The notes beneath the pieces are model-generated. The model had not been told where the DNA came from, searched no databases, and saw only the letters and a list, made by a program, of their open reading frames with translations. From a virus: a DNA stretch of 39,840 bases. How positions within the stretch are numbered: the stretch's first letter is position 1; the number at the start of each line of letters is the position of its first letter. This document shows positions 1 through 6,205 of the stretch, in pieces. Made by a program: the position numbers and the translations under genes. The stretch is taken from positions 1-39,840 of the IMG/VR virus record IMGVR_UViG_3300032236_000566; one strand, given 5' to 3'.

Positions 1-123
1 GATCCCTTTGGTGACAACTTGCTTATCGAACAAGAGTTAAATGAGTTCGGTATTCCCGCTCACACCGATTTGTACATTCGTGACAAACGACTTGTGGTGG
101 ATTGGAAAACAACTACTAAAGCC
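1..123. repeat. Terminal direct repeat, left copy (circle closure)
   Basis: These 123 bases are identical to 39718-39840. The repeat lies inside one reading frame that continues without a break from the right end into the left end. This is what an assembler leaves when a circular or circularly permuted molecule is written as a line. A genuine short terminal repeat of a packaged genome cannot be excluded, but its position inside a nuclease gene argues against it. Confidence 0.9.
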
Positions 124-447
124 AGCCTTCGCTATTTCCCTAGCGACCAACAAGTGTGGCAAGCGCAGGTCTATGCCCATATGCTCAAAGCATCCGGCGA
201 AGATCCATTGACAGTCGCACTTGTGACGATTCCTAGAGATGGCAAGTTGGCTGATATTGCAGTCCACCATGAGCCGTATGATCCAGTCAAAGCAGAAGCA
301 GCCTTAACATGGTTAAAGGAAGTTAAAGAATCTGCTGCCAAGAAAGAACTCCCCGACGCTGAGAAGCCAAAGCATTTTTGCAGGATGTACTGCCCATACT
401 TTGACGAATCAGGAGAGGTCGGATGCGCTTCCTTGAAACGAGGATAA
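1..447 (+). CDS. Cas4-like PD-(D/E)XK exonuclease, C-terminal part (5' end at window end)
   Basis: Open from base 1; it is the continuation of the gene that starts at 39481. Joined across the circle the protein is 227 aa. This part holds the nuclease core: an acidic residue in AHTDLYI, then VVDWKTT as the D-x-K signature. A C-terminal cysteine cluster (HFCRMYCPYF followed by GC) pairs with an upstream GGCRRQ cysteine at the N-terminus. This is the four-Cys iron-sulphur arrangement of Cas4/AddB-type nucleases. In phages such enzymes usually work with a RecT/Bet annealase by resecting DNA ends, and a RecT gene lies three genes upstream. There are no CRISPR genes here, so a recombination role is the better reading. 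Confidence 0.85.
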   Translation, partial: DPFGDNLLIEQELNEFGIPAHTDLYIRDKRLVVDWKTTTKASLRYFPSDQQVWQAQVYAHMLKASGEDPLTVALVTIPRDGKLADIAVHHEPYDPVKAEAALTWLKEVKESAAKKELPDAEKPKHFCRMYCPYFDESGEVGCASLKRG

Positions 448-782
448 ATACTGAAGAAGCTAACTGCCGTGACTTGGATACGAACATCTTTTTCGATGTT
501 GAGGAAAAGCGTAACTCGGTCAAAATGCAGGAAGATTTCGACAGTAAGACACGCCCTATATGTGGCAGTTGTCCCGTATGGGAAGAATGTCTGAATTGGG
601 CGTATAACAATAAAGAAGTCGGTGTATGGGGTGGGCTAACAACTGTCGAACGGCAGTCCCTGAAAGCCCGCAACATGGGGTCAATACGCAAGAGAGCACT
701 TAAAGCTCTTTTAGTATTCGGCATCACCGAGGATTATGTTCTTGATGTGATTAGAAAGGATTACTTTGGAAAAGACAATTGA
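423..782 (+). CDS. whiB: WhiB-like iron-sulphur transcription regulator
   Basis: A 119-aa protein with the Wbl signature: Cys15 in ANCRD, then Cys47, Cys50 and Cys56 in ICGSCPVWEEC, followed by the G-V-W-G-G turn (residues 67-71) and a basic C-terminal part. The four cysteines hold a redox- or NO-sensitive [4Fe-4S] cluster. Wbl proteins bind the primary sigma factor and retune transcription. The family is essentially restricted to Actinobacteria and their phages (for example mycobacteriophage TM4), so this gene is the best host indicator in the window. It overlaps the end of the Cas4-like gene by 25 bases. The likely role is to redirect or repress host transcription, which is an inference. 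Confidence 0.93.
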   Translation: MRFLETRINTEEANCRDLDTNIFFDVEEKRNSVKMQEDFDSKTRPICGSCPVWEECLNWAYNNKEVGVWGGLTTVERQSLKARNMGSIRKRALKALLVFGITEDYVLDVIRKDYFGKDN

Positions 783-930
783 GATTCAGTTGCAGGAACT
801 CCGCGAGCAGATTGCTCAGGAGATCGAAGCGTTGGATTTATCAGATTTTAGAAGCATTGGGTCAGATGCCTTTTTGGGAGCGATTCGCACAAGAACAGTC
901 GCTTCGATTATTGCTAGGGGTCAGAAGTAA
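766..930 (+). CDS. Small hypothetical protein, 54 aa
   Basis: A TTG-initiated frame that overlaps the end of whiB and ends at TAA 928-930, four bases before the next gene. The product is acidic and helical (many E, Q, L; contains ALDLSDF) and ends in ASIIARGQK. No ATG is available in the frame; the codon run follows a TGA just upstream, so the start is uncertain. Without this gene the stretch 783-933 would be an unusual gap in a tightly packed operon. I do not recognise a family. Confidence 0.5.
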   Translation: MEKTIEIQLQELREQIAQEIEALDLSDFRSIGSDAFLGAIRTRTVASIIARGQK

Positions 931-933
931 CCA

Positions 934-1353
934 ATGATGATTGATGATTTCGGTCGTTTCTGGAATGTCTATCCACGCCGGGTATCCGTCGTTTCAACCC
1001 GCTCGGCGTGGGCAGACGCAATTAAGGTTGCTGATCCAGAGAAGATTATTGAAGCCGCGACCATCTTCGCCAATGACCCGAACCGCGACCCATCTTTCAC
1101 CCCATCTTCGACCAAATGGTTGCAAGAACAGCGATGGATGGACTCTCCTTTGCCACCCCGCAAATTCAGCCCTGACGAGGCTAGAGAGCGGGATTTGGAA
1201 TTGGCTAGGGAAAGACGCGAGAAGGAGAAGTTAGAGGCTCTAGAAGCCACTAGAGCCGAGGATGAACGGCGTAAGAACGCTGTTCCAATACCCGACCACC
1301 TTAAGCGAGAACTGCTTGAGAAGTGGGGGCGTAATGTGTATCCTAAACCGTAA
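934..1353 (+). CDS. Putative phage replication organiser-like protein
   Basis: A 139-aa protein. The N-terminal half reads DFGRFWNVYPRR, then a W-rich helix (AWADAIK), PEKIIEAA, and TKWLQEQRWMD at about residues 62-72. This F-x-x-F-W-x-x-Y-P-R-R ... W-L-x-x-x-R-W pattern is shared by C-terminal segments of many phage replisome-organiser and primosomal DnaT/DnaD-like proteins. The second half (about 75-125) is a highly charged helix or coiled coil. It sits between whiB and the resolvase. It could help load host replication proteins; a specific activity cannot be assigned from sequence alone. An overlapping second-frame reading at 941 looks like a shadow. Confidence 0.65.
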   Translation: MMIDDFGRFWNVYPRRVSVVSTRSAWADAIKVADPEKIIEAATIFANDPNRDPSFTPSSTKWLQEQRWMDSPLPPRKFSPDEARERDLELARERREKEKLEALEATRAEDERRKNAVPIPDHLKRELLEKWGRNVYPKP

Positions 1354-1375
1354 TGCTTACGATAAGGAGTGATGC

Positions 1376-1558
1376 GTGACACTAGTACCACCACAGGCTC
1401 TACTGCCCGGTGATTCCGTAATCATTGACAATGACCGCCTCATAGTGAAGGCAGTCGAAGGTCCCGACCATAACGAGACTTTCGATCTGTACCTGACTAG
1501 CGACCATGGCGATTGCCACAAGGTCGTTCGCGATGCGGTACAAATAGTCAATGAGTAA
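1376..1558 (+). CDS. Hypothetical protein, 60 aa
   Basis: GTG start at 1376, preceded by AAGGAG at about 1365-1370. The nearby ATG at 1372 opens a frame that stops after 13 codons, so GTG is the plausible start. The product has short beta-like stretches (DSVIIDNDRLIVKAVE, FDLYLTS) that suggest a small beta-barrel, but I recognise no family. Its last bases overlap the start of the resolvase gene at 1551, which indicates translational coupling. Confidence 0.7.
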   Translation: MTLVPPQALLPGDSVIIDNDRLIVKAVEGPDHNETFDLYLTSDHGDCHKVVRDAVQIVNE

Positions 1559-1934
1559 AGCAAAGCAAAAAGGAACTTCCGCAGAATCAGCTTTCGTTAA
1601 CGATAGTCGCGTGAGGGAATCATTCCCCATGGTCGAACGCAGAGCTTTATCCGGTGCTCTGGATCAAGGGGATGTTTCCGGCGCGCCTGGCCTTGTGTTC
1701 GAAATCAAGAATCACAAGACATATAAATTTCCTGAGTGGCTCAAAGAAACAGAAGTTGAACGCATAAATGCCAAAGCAGATTTCGGTGTATTGGTCGTTA
1801 AGCCTAACGGCGTAGGACTAAACTCCGTGTCTAATTGGTGGGCTGTGATGACAGTCGGGCAAGTTCTGAATCTTTTGCGCGAGGCAGGATATGGAGATGC
1901 AAAGGTCGTTGACACCGTAACTAATCAGGAATAG
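1551..1934 (+). CDS. Holliday-junction resolvase-like nuclease (Hjc/PD-(D/E)XK type)
   Basis: A 127-aa protein. Glu12 follows a basic KQKGTSAE start. Arg30-Arg31 are followed by Asp41 (QGDVSG) and then FEIKN with Glu51 and Lys53. This E ... D ... E-x-K set is the catalytic pattern of archaeal-type Hjc and related phage resolvases. Such enzymes cut branched DNA made by recombination-dependent replication and clear branches before packaging. Here it would complement the RecT and Cas4-like genes of the same operon. The size fits the family. VRR-NUC is an alternative family name, but the same activity would be expected. Confidence 0.82.
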   Translation: MSKAKQKGTSAESAFVNDSRVRESFPMVERRALSGALDQGDVSGAPGLVFEIKNHKTYKFPEWLKETEVERINAKADFGVLVVKPNGVGLNSVSNWWAVMTVGQVLNLLREAGYGDAKVVDTVTNQE

Positions 1935-1976
1935 ATTACGGTCAACAGGGGATAGTCCCCACAGAAAGGGTGCAAT

Positions 1977-2069
1977 ATGTTTTATGTTGAAGTTTTATCT
2001 CTCGTTCTTGGAGCAACCTTAATCGGTGTAGCTCTTGAACTTTTCTTCAGCCATGTGGAAAACAAATGA
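1977..2069 (+). CDS. Single-pass membrane microprotein, 30 aa
   Basis: ATG at 1977, seven bases after an AGAAAGGG ribosome-binding site. The short product is almost entirely one hydrophobic helix (VLSLVLGATLIGVALELFF) with a hydrophilic end. It ends in TGA overlapping the ATG of the next gene (ATGA-type overlap at 2066-2069), which supports it as a real member of the operon. Function unknown. Confidence 0.6.
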   Translation: MFYVEVLSLVLGATLIGVALELFFSHVENK

Positions 2070-2224
2070 GCAACGAACATATGTGTTGCGTATGGTGCGG
2101 AACTAAAGGTGGTTTCGTTAACCGTCTCATTGTCCATTTGATCCGCGATGGCGGTGGCATCATCGAATGTGAATGGTGCTTAATGGCTCGTAACAACTCT
2201 GCGATACGAGTTGATAATGAGTAA
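2066..2224 (+). CDS. Small zinc-ribbon protein, 52 aa
   Basis: Two Cys pairs, CVWC (Cys8, Cys11) and CEWC (Cys35, Cys38), 24 residues apart. This is the classic spacing of a treble-clef or zinc-ribbon knuckle. The start overlaps the stop of the preceding gene and its stop overlaps the next start at 2217. No enzymatic motif is visible; a nucleic-acid or protein adaptor role is possible. It is the first of several tiny Cys-rich proteins in this operon. Confidence 0.7.
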   Translation: MSNEHMCCVWCGTKGGFVNRLIVHLIRDGGGIIECEWCLMARNNSAIRVDNE

Positions 2225-2531
2225 ATATATTGCTGATAGTTGCGACGAAAAGTGCGGAACAAACCGTCGCCCAACTCAAATTGAAATTGACCACTACCAC
2301 AAAGTAAACAACACCGATCCAGTAACCAAGTACGAATGTGGCTATTGCAACGGATGTCAGAACGAATGGTTGATTTCTGAACTTCTTTACAACCATGCAG
2401 GGGATTTCCTTATTACTCCTTGCTGTCACGCCGAAGCCGAAGCCGCTTTGGTTATTCCTGAAGATGACGAAGAAGATATGCGCGCTCACGATATGCGCGA
2501 GTATCGCCTAGCAGTTACCGGCAGATTCTGA
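2217..2531 (+). CDS. Cys-rich hypothetical protein, 104 aa
   Basis: The ATG at 2217 overlaps the upstream stop; an in-frame TTG two codons earlier is less likely. Cysteines occur as Cys9, Cys13, Cys41, Cys44, Cys47 and the pair Cys69-Cys70 followed by His71, enough for two metal sites. The C-terminal third is acidic (EDDEEDMRAHDMRE). No family recognised. The gene is embedded in the chain of overlapping small metal-binding genes. Confidence 0.7.
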   Translation: MSKYIADSCDEKCGTNRRPTQIEIDHYHKVNNTDPVTKYECGYCNGCQNEWLISELLYNHAGDFLITPCCHAEAEAALVIPEDDEEDMRAHDMREYRLAVTGRF

Positions 2532-2722
2532 TGGGGTCACGCATCGTCACATCAAGCGATATTCGCTTGTCTAAGCAGGTATATGTAGATGTCTTGCATT
2601 GCACAGATTGTTCGACAGAAGTATTGGTCGATCTCAATGTGGACTTTGTAAGCGAAATATCTTTTGATTGCACCAACAAAGGGTGCAATGTTATTAACCA
2701 CAGAATCATCACAGGTCACTAA
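2531..2722 (+). CDS. Small zinc-binding hypothetical protein, 63 aa
   Basis: The start overlaps the preceding TGA by one base (TGATG). Cys24-x2-Cys27 and Cys47-x4-Cys52 form a likely zinc knuckle around an acidic beta-type core (VLVDLNVDFVSEISFD). Its TAA overlaps the next ATG (TAATG at 2720-2724). Function unknown. Confidence 0.65.
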   Translation: MGSRIVTSSDIRLSKQVYVDVLHCTDCSTEVLVDLNVDFVSEISFDCTNKGCNVINHRIITGH

Positions 2723-2853
2723 TGAAAACTTTGAATAGTGGCGTTAAAGCGGGTTCTTACTTGCTGTTCATACCGCCAAGTTTGGTCACGATGGAAGCCC
2801 TTTCTCCTAGCCAATACTGCGCCACTATTCCATCCAAGAAAGGTAACAACTGA
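2722..2853 (+). CDS. Hypothetical protein, 43 aa
   Basis: The start overlaps the upstream stop (TAATG) and the frame runs to TGA 2851-2853, directly abutting the next ATG. The product has a central hydrophobic patch (SYLLFIPPSLVTM) and a single Cys. It is included because the coupling on both sides leaves no room for another gene; homology is not recognised. Confidence 0.5.
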   Translation: MKTLNSGVKAGSYLLFIPPSLVTMEALSPSQYCATIPSKKGNN

Positions 2854-2994
2854 ATGACTTATGACTATATGGCAGGTGAGTGGTACGGCAAATGCGGTGC
2901 TTGCAATACTGAGTTATTTGCGCCAAGCAAAGGTGCATATCTTGTGAGCTACAGCAAGCACACCCACTCCAAGAATTGTTTAGGTGGTTGGTAA
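2854..2994 (+). CDS. Small zinc-finger-like protein, 46 aa
   Basis: ATG directly follows the previous stop. Cys14-x2-Cys17, then His36, His38 and Cys42 give a plausible Cys/His metal site. The end (TAA) overlaps the ATG of the next gene by one base. No named family. Confidence 0.6.
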   Translation: MTYDYMAGEWYGKCGACNTELFAPSKGAYLVSYSKHTHSKNCLGGW

Positions 2995-3131
2995 TGATAT
3001 TAACTTTGTTATGCGCCGTGATAGCGGGCATCTGTATCTTCGGAAGCGTGTTGGGTCTAATGATGGTTTCCCGGATCCGCGCACAATACTTTAAGCCTAC
3101 GGGTGGATGCGATTGTGGGTGCGACTGTTGA
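2994..3131 (+). CDS. Membrane microprotein with CxCxCxC-type tail, 45 aa
   Basis: ATG at 2994 (TAATG overlap). Residues 2-26 form one hydrophobic helix (LLCAVIAGICIFGSVLGLMM). A short basic stretch follows, and the protein ends GGCDCGCDC, with four cysteines in the last seven residues. The tail could bind a metal ion or form a disulphide or thiol patch at the membrane. Its last bases overlap the TTG start of the methyltransferase. A single helix plus Cys tail is unusual; function unknown. Confidence 0.6.
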   Translation: MILTLLCAVIAGICIFGSVLGLMMVSRIRAQYFKPTGGCDCGCDC

Positions 3132-3850
3132 AAGCCGTATCCCTGTTTGCTGGCGTAGGTGGATTTGACCTTGCATTGGAGCGCAACGGCGTAGAAGTCG
3201 TGGCTTCTGTAGAGATTGATAAGAACGCACGAAAGGTATTAGCCAAGCAATTTCCTAATTCAACTATTTTAGAGGATGTAAAAGATGTCACAGGAGAACA
3301 ACTCTTTAAGCTCGGATTTGATTCAAATGGAATTATTGTCGGGGGATTCCCCTGTCAAGACCTCAGCGTGGCTGGCAAGCGCGCTGGACTGGCTGGGGAT
3401 CGATCAGGACTCTTTTTTGAAATCGTTAGAATCCTTGAAGAAACGAAAGCCAAATTCTTCATACTCGAAAATGTCCCCGGTTTACTTTCAAGTAACAAAG
3501 GGCGAGATATGGGGACCATCATCGGAACGTTGGATGACATCGGGTATAGCGTCGCGTGGCGAGTGCTTGATGCTCAATACTTCGGAGTACCCCAACGCCG
3601 TCGTCGAATCTTCATTGTCGGATGTCTTGGAGACGACTGGCGAACACCTGCGGAAATACTCTCTATCGCAGAAGGCAGCACAAGGTATCTTGCGCAGATC
3701 CAGTCGAAAGGGAAAGACGCTTCCACCGGCACTTCAACAGGCACTAGAAGCAATAAGCGAATAGTTCACGAATTAACTGTTTCTGATTTAACAAAAGGAC
3801 AGGGTTCGCATCAAGCAGTTAAAGCAGGATTGCTACAGGTCGTTGATTAA
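3128..3850 (+). CDS. C5 cytosine DNA methyltransferase, catalytic half (motifs I-VIII)
   Basis: About 240 aa from a TTG at 3128 that overlaps the upstream stop; an in-frame ATG at 3107 would add seven residues. It shows SAM motif I (SLFAGVGGFDLA), motif IV with the catalytic Cys in GGFPCQDLS (about residue 76), motif VI ENVPG and motif VIII QRRRRIFIVG. The frame stops at 3850 before motifs IX and X, which lie in the next gene (start 3850, TAATG overlap). The enzyme is therefore encoded as two coupled polypeptides or by a frameshifted gene. Methylation would protect phage DNA from restriction. Within this gene a second frame (3285-3764) is also open. Confidence 0.88.
   Translation: MKAVSLFAGVGGFDLALERNGVEVVASVEIDKNARKVLAKQFPNSTILEDVKDVTGEQLFKLGFDSNGIIVGGFPCQDLSVAGKRAGLAGDRSGLFFEIVRILEETKAKFFILENVPGLLSSNKGRDMGTIIGTLDDIGYSVAWRVLDAQYFGVPQRRRRIFIVGCLGDDWRTPAEILSIAEGSTRYLAQIQSKGKDASTGTSTGTRSNKRIVHELTVSDLTKGQGSHQAVKAGLLQVVD
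3285..3764 (+). CDS. Overlapping +1-frame gene inside the methyltransferase, 159 aa
   Basis: An ATG-initiated frame of 159 codons lies entirely within the catalytic half of the methyltransferase, one base out of phase. It reads SSLSDVLETTGEHLRKYSLS and then GILRRSSRKGKTLPPAL. I recognise this as a widespread small phage protein pattern (SSLSxVLE ... YxLSxKAxxGILRRxxxRGKxLPxxL), usually annotated as hypothetical and found at Dcm-type genes. The same bases in the methyltransferase frame encode motif VIII (FGVPQRRRRIF), so both readings look constrained. Function unknown. The recognition is from memory; a homology search would settle it. Confidence 0.5.
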   Translation: MSQENNSLSSDLIQMELLSGDSPVKTSAWLASALDWLGIDQDSFLKSLESLKKRKPNSSYSKMSPVYFQVTKGEIWGPSSERWMTSGIASRGECLMLNTSEYPNAVVESSLSDVLETTGEHLRKYSLSQKAAQGILRRSSRKGKTLPPALQQALEAISE

Positions 3851-4368
3851 TGTGGTTTGTGAAAGCAAGGAGAGCTCAGAATGAATCAGATTTTGAGACA
3901 TGGCAACAGGGGGGAGTGGTGACTACTTTGAACGCGTTTGAAAACAACGGTGATGCAAGAGCGACTGTTCTTATTTTTTATGGAAACCGAGTAGATGATA
4001 TTCGTTTTCAAGGTAGCGTCATTAATACTTTGCAAGCTCGTATGGGAACAGGTGGAAACAATATGCCAATGGTTGCAATACCAATTCAAGATGGGCGAGA
4101 TATGGATAAGAAACAAAATGGTTTGGGAATAGGGACTGAAAACGATCCGTCTTACACCCTGGATCGCACAGGAGCACAAGCCGTTGCTTTACATTCGACT
4201 GTTCGCCGTTTAACTCCTGTTGAATGTGAGCGTTTGCAGGGCTTCCCGGATCAATGGACTGAGGGCCAGGCAGACACGCATCGCTATAAGCAAATGGGCA
4301 ATGCGGTTGCAGTTCCTTGTGTTGAATGGATAGTAGAAAGGTTGGTTAAAACCAATGCCAATATATGA
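3850..4368 (+). CDS. C5 cytosine DNA methyltransferase, recognition half (TRD, motifs IX-X)
   Basis: 172 aa starting at the ATG of TAATG at 3850. The N-terminal part (WFVKARRAQNESDFETW, then TTLNAF) matches the segment that follows motif VIII in single-chain phage Dcm enzymes. The middle probably carries the target-recognition region. The end has motif IX (RRLTPVECERLQGFPDQWT) and motif X (RYKQMGNAVAVPCVEWI). It lacks the catalytic Cys and SAM loop, so it must act with the preceding product. Natural two-chain C5 methyltransferases are known (M.AquI), so this may be functional. A sequencing or assembly error is the main alternative, although the start/stop overlap is a typical coupling signal. 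Confidence 0.85.
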   Translation: MWFVKARRAQNESDFETWQQGGVVTTLNAFENNGDARATVLIFYGNRVDDIRFQGSVINTLQARMGTGGNNMPMVAIPIQDGRDMDKKQNGLGIGTENDPSYTLDRTGAQAVALHSTVRRLTPVECERLQGFPDQWTEGQADTHRYKQMGNAVAVPCVEWIVERLVKTNANI

Positions 4369-4519
4369 ATACAAATGCCCTGAGTGCGCAGTTCAGCATG
4401 AAGTGGAAATGCCGATGACTAATTCTGAATCAGTTATTTGTGCGCAATGTAATGTCGGAATGAACAAGGTGTTTACTCCGATTGCCAATATCAATGTGAA
4501 AGGAATGTCAGCACGATGA
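4355..4519 (+). CDS. FmdB-like zinc-ribbon protein, 54 aa
   Basis: Begins MPIYEYKCPEC, the hallmark of the FmdB putative regulatory family, with Cys8-x2-Cys11 and Cys29-x2-Cys32 as the zinc ligands. Family members are small and poorly characterised. It overlaps the methyltransferase end by 14 bases and its TGA overlaps the next ATG (4516), so it belongs to the operon. Confidence 0.8.
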   Translation: MPIYEYKCPECAVQHEVEMPMTNSESVICAQCNVGMNKVFTPIANINVKGMSAR

Positions 4520-4749
4520 CCACAGTAAAGCCTGACCCAAAGAAACTAGGTACAGAAGTAAACGCACTTATGCTGTATGTGCATAACCGCACAGCAGAGG
4601 ACATTATCAGCGCGCTTCAAGCAGAAATGCTGAATCCAAATCCACTTGGCGGGATCAATCTTGAGCCTGAACAAGCGTATGTAGCGGGCTTAAACAAGGC
4701 AAAAGAGATTGCTAAGGCACAGATTAAGGATGCAGTTACGCTAAAATAA
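4516..4749 (+). CDS. Hypothetical protein, 77 aa
   Basis: ATGA overlap with the FmdB-like gene. The product is mostly helical (VNALMLYVHNRTAEDIISAL; LNKAKEIAKAQIKDAV) with no Cys and no motif I can name. It contains PNPLGGINLEPEQAYVAGL in the centre. Function unknown. Confidence 0.65.
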   Translation: MTTVKPDPKKLGTEVNALMLYVHNRTAEDIISALQAEMLNPNPLGGINLEPEQAYVAGLNKAKEIAKAQIKDAVTLK

Positions 4750-4784
4750 TCCTGTCCATAACCAACACCTTTAAGGGGGAAATC

Positions 4785-4877
4785 ATGGATGACGCAAAGA
4801 TAATTTATTGTAAGTGTGGAGCACAGCGTTGGGTTGATAACGCTTGCGAAGTCTGCCGAAAGGTGGACAAGGAGTAG
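4785..4877 (+). CDS. Zinc-ribbon microprotein, 30 aa
   Basis: ATG at 4785 after an AGGGGG-type ribosome-binding site. The whole protein is a single zinc ribbon: YCKCGAQRW then ACEVCRK, giving Cys9, Cys11, Cys21 and Cys24 as ligands. Such minimal ribbons are common in phage operons. Function unknown. Confidence 0.6.
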   Translation: MDDAKIIYCKCGAQRWVDNACEVCRKVDKE

Positions 4878-4916
4878 GCGATTTGCCTAAAGCGTAAAGC
4901 CCTTTTAGTTGCCGTT

Positions 4917-5300
4917 ATGGTTGGGTTTTTACACATTGTTCCTGCACAGGCTGCCATCGCACCGATTGCTTCGCGGGAGATGCTGCTGACTCCTAAGCAG
5001 TTTGCTAAACAAGCTGTCTTGTCACAATGGAAAAGTCTGCGCCAATTCTCTTGCTTGAACCTGATGTGGGAACACGAAAGCCATTGGAATCCTCAGTCGC
5101 TTAACGAGCGATCCGGGGCGTTTGGTATCCCGCAGTTCCTGCCCGCTACTTGGGGAAACTACAAGTTTCCGTACGAGCCAGCATCGGCTCGCGTACAGAT
5201 TACGGCAGGGCTAAGATACATTACAGTTCGATATGGCACTCCCTGCAAGGCTTGGTCGTTCTGGCAACGGCAAGCAAACAGAGGAAACGCTTGGTATTAA
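4917..5300 (+). CDS. Secreted lysozyme-like/transglycosylase protein
   Basis: 127 aa from the first ATG. It has a signal-like N-terminus ending around PAQA, then a lysozyme fold: FSCLNLMWEHESHWNP with the likely catalytic Glu54, AFGIPQFLPATW, RVQITAGLRYI, and a final WSFWQ ... NAWY. This matches the soluble-lytic-transglycosylase-like domain of actinobacterial resuscitation and APF-type proteins. The frame is open upstream to 4878; reading from an ATT at 4881, six bases after AAGGAG, would add a basic n-region (CLKRKALLVAV) and make a better signal peptide. It lies far from the lysis genes, in the early operon, so it may remodel the host wall rather than lyse. Confidence 0.75.
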   Translation: MVGFLHIVPAQAAIAPIASREMLLTPKQFAKQAVLSQWKSLRQFSCLNLMWEHESHWNPQSLNERSGAFGIPQFLPATWGNYKFPYEPASARVQITAGLRYITVRYGTPCKAWSFWQRQANRGNAWY

Positions 5301-5309
5301 AGGGGATCG

Positions 5310-5648
5310 ATGGACAAGAAGCTAGTAGCGATTGTTCAGGAAAGAGCGGGTGGATACTGTGAAGTCTGTGGTGGCAATGCCGAGGAATCTATGGCGTTAC
5401 ATCACAGAAAACTGCGTTCGCGTGGTGGCACAGATTCTCCCGCTAATCTCATTTGGATACATCACGGCTGCCACAATCTCAACACAACGAGCATCCATCT
5501 TAACCCTGCGGATGCAACGCAAAAAGGTTGGATGGTAAGTTCGTGGCAGGATTCAGAAAAAAGTCCGTTTGTTAATTCAAGCGGCGTAGCAGTCTTACTG
5601 CTGAATGATGGAAGTATCAAAACACTAGGAAAGGTAAGCAATGAATAA
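5310..5648 (+). CDS. HNH endonuclease domain protein
   Basis: 112 aa. Zinc-binding Cys17-x2-Cys20 is followed by ALHHRKLRSRGG (His31/His32), the asparagine of SPANLIW (Asn46), and IHHGCHN (His51/52, Cys54, His55): the complete HNH beta-beta-alpha metal motif. In phages, small HNH nucleases can aid cos-type packaging, act as homing enzymes or degrade host DNA. It is far from the terminase here, and the overlap with ssb (8 bases) places it among the DNA-metabolism genes. Confidence 0.85.
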   Translation: MDKKLVAIVQERAGGYCEVCGGNAEESMALHHRKLRSRGGTDSPANLIWIHHGCHNLNTTSIHLNPADATQKGWMVSSWQDSEKSPFVNSSGVAVLLLNDGSIKTLGKVSNE

Positions 5649-6009
5649 TCTCGTTATCACCGGAAATCTTGGAGCAGACCCAAAGATTCGTTTTTCAAAA
5701 GACAACAAAGCGATTGTCACTTTCTCACTAGCTGTCGGTCAGCGCGTGAAGAAAGATGGAGAATGGACTGACGGAAAGACCATGTGGTTTCAGGCAACTT
5801 TCTTTGGTGCAACACATGAGCGTTTGATCGACGCTCTTAAAAAGGGCGATACGGTCTGTGTTACCGGTCGCTTGGGACAATCTGAGTACACACCTGAAGG
5901 TGGAGAGACTAAGAGCTCACTAGATATTATTGGTTCTGATGTGGTCAAAGTAGAGCGCATTAAGAAAGCAGACAATGCTGTTACTCAGAGCGAGGAAGCA
6001 CCATTCTAA
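5641..6009 (+). CDS. ssb: Single-stranded DNA-binding protein
   Basis: 122 aa starting MNNLVITGNLGADPKIRFS, the standard N-terminal strand of bacterial SSB. The OB fold continues with TFSLAVGQRVKKDGEW, WFQATFFG, ERLIDALKKGDTVCVTGRL and SSLDIIGSDV. The tail is acidic and ends EEAPF, similar to the D-D-D-I-P-F tip through which SSB recruits partners. The central linker is short. It would coat ssDNA for RecT-driven recombination and host-run replication. Confidence 0.95.
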   Translation: MNNLVITGNLGADPKIRFSKDNKAIVTFSLAVGQRVKKDGEWTDGKTMWFQATFFGATHERLIDALKKGDTVCVTGRLGQSEYTPEGGETKSSLDIIGSDVVKVERIKKADNAVTQSEEAPF

Positions 6010-6195
6010 ATGAGCGAAGAATTGTGGTCATCTAAAAAGACTATTGAATATCTCGGAGTGAACTTAAACAATCTCCGACAAATGCAATATCGTGGCGCGA
6101 TTAAGTGGGTGAAGAAAATTGGGAAAGAAGTTTTCTATCTTGCTGACGATGTTAAAGCGTACAAGGCAAAGCGTGACGAGCGTAATCAACAGTAG
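6010..6195 (+). CDS. Small HTH (excisionase/MerR-like) DNA-binding protein, 61 aa
   Basis: Starts immediately after ssb. The reading ELWSSKKTIEYLGVNLNNLRQMQYRGAIKW followed by VFYLADDVKAYKAKR is the layout of the winged HTH_17/excisionase fold: recognition helix, wing (KIGKEVFY), then the Y-x-x-D-V-x-A-Y helix. With no integrase present, a role in excision is unlikely; a transcription or replication accessory role fits better. Confidence 0.7.
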   Translation: MSEELWSSKKTIEYLGVNLNNLRQMQYRGAIKWVKKIGKEVFYLADDVKAYKAKRDERNQQ

Positions 6196-6205
6196 TATTT
6201 ACCCT

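Noticed and set aside
1-123. True terminal repeat of a packaged linear genome
   Set aside because: The 123-bp repeat lies inside a gene that reads correctly when the ends are joined, so circular assembly overlap is the simpler explanation.
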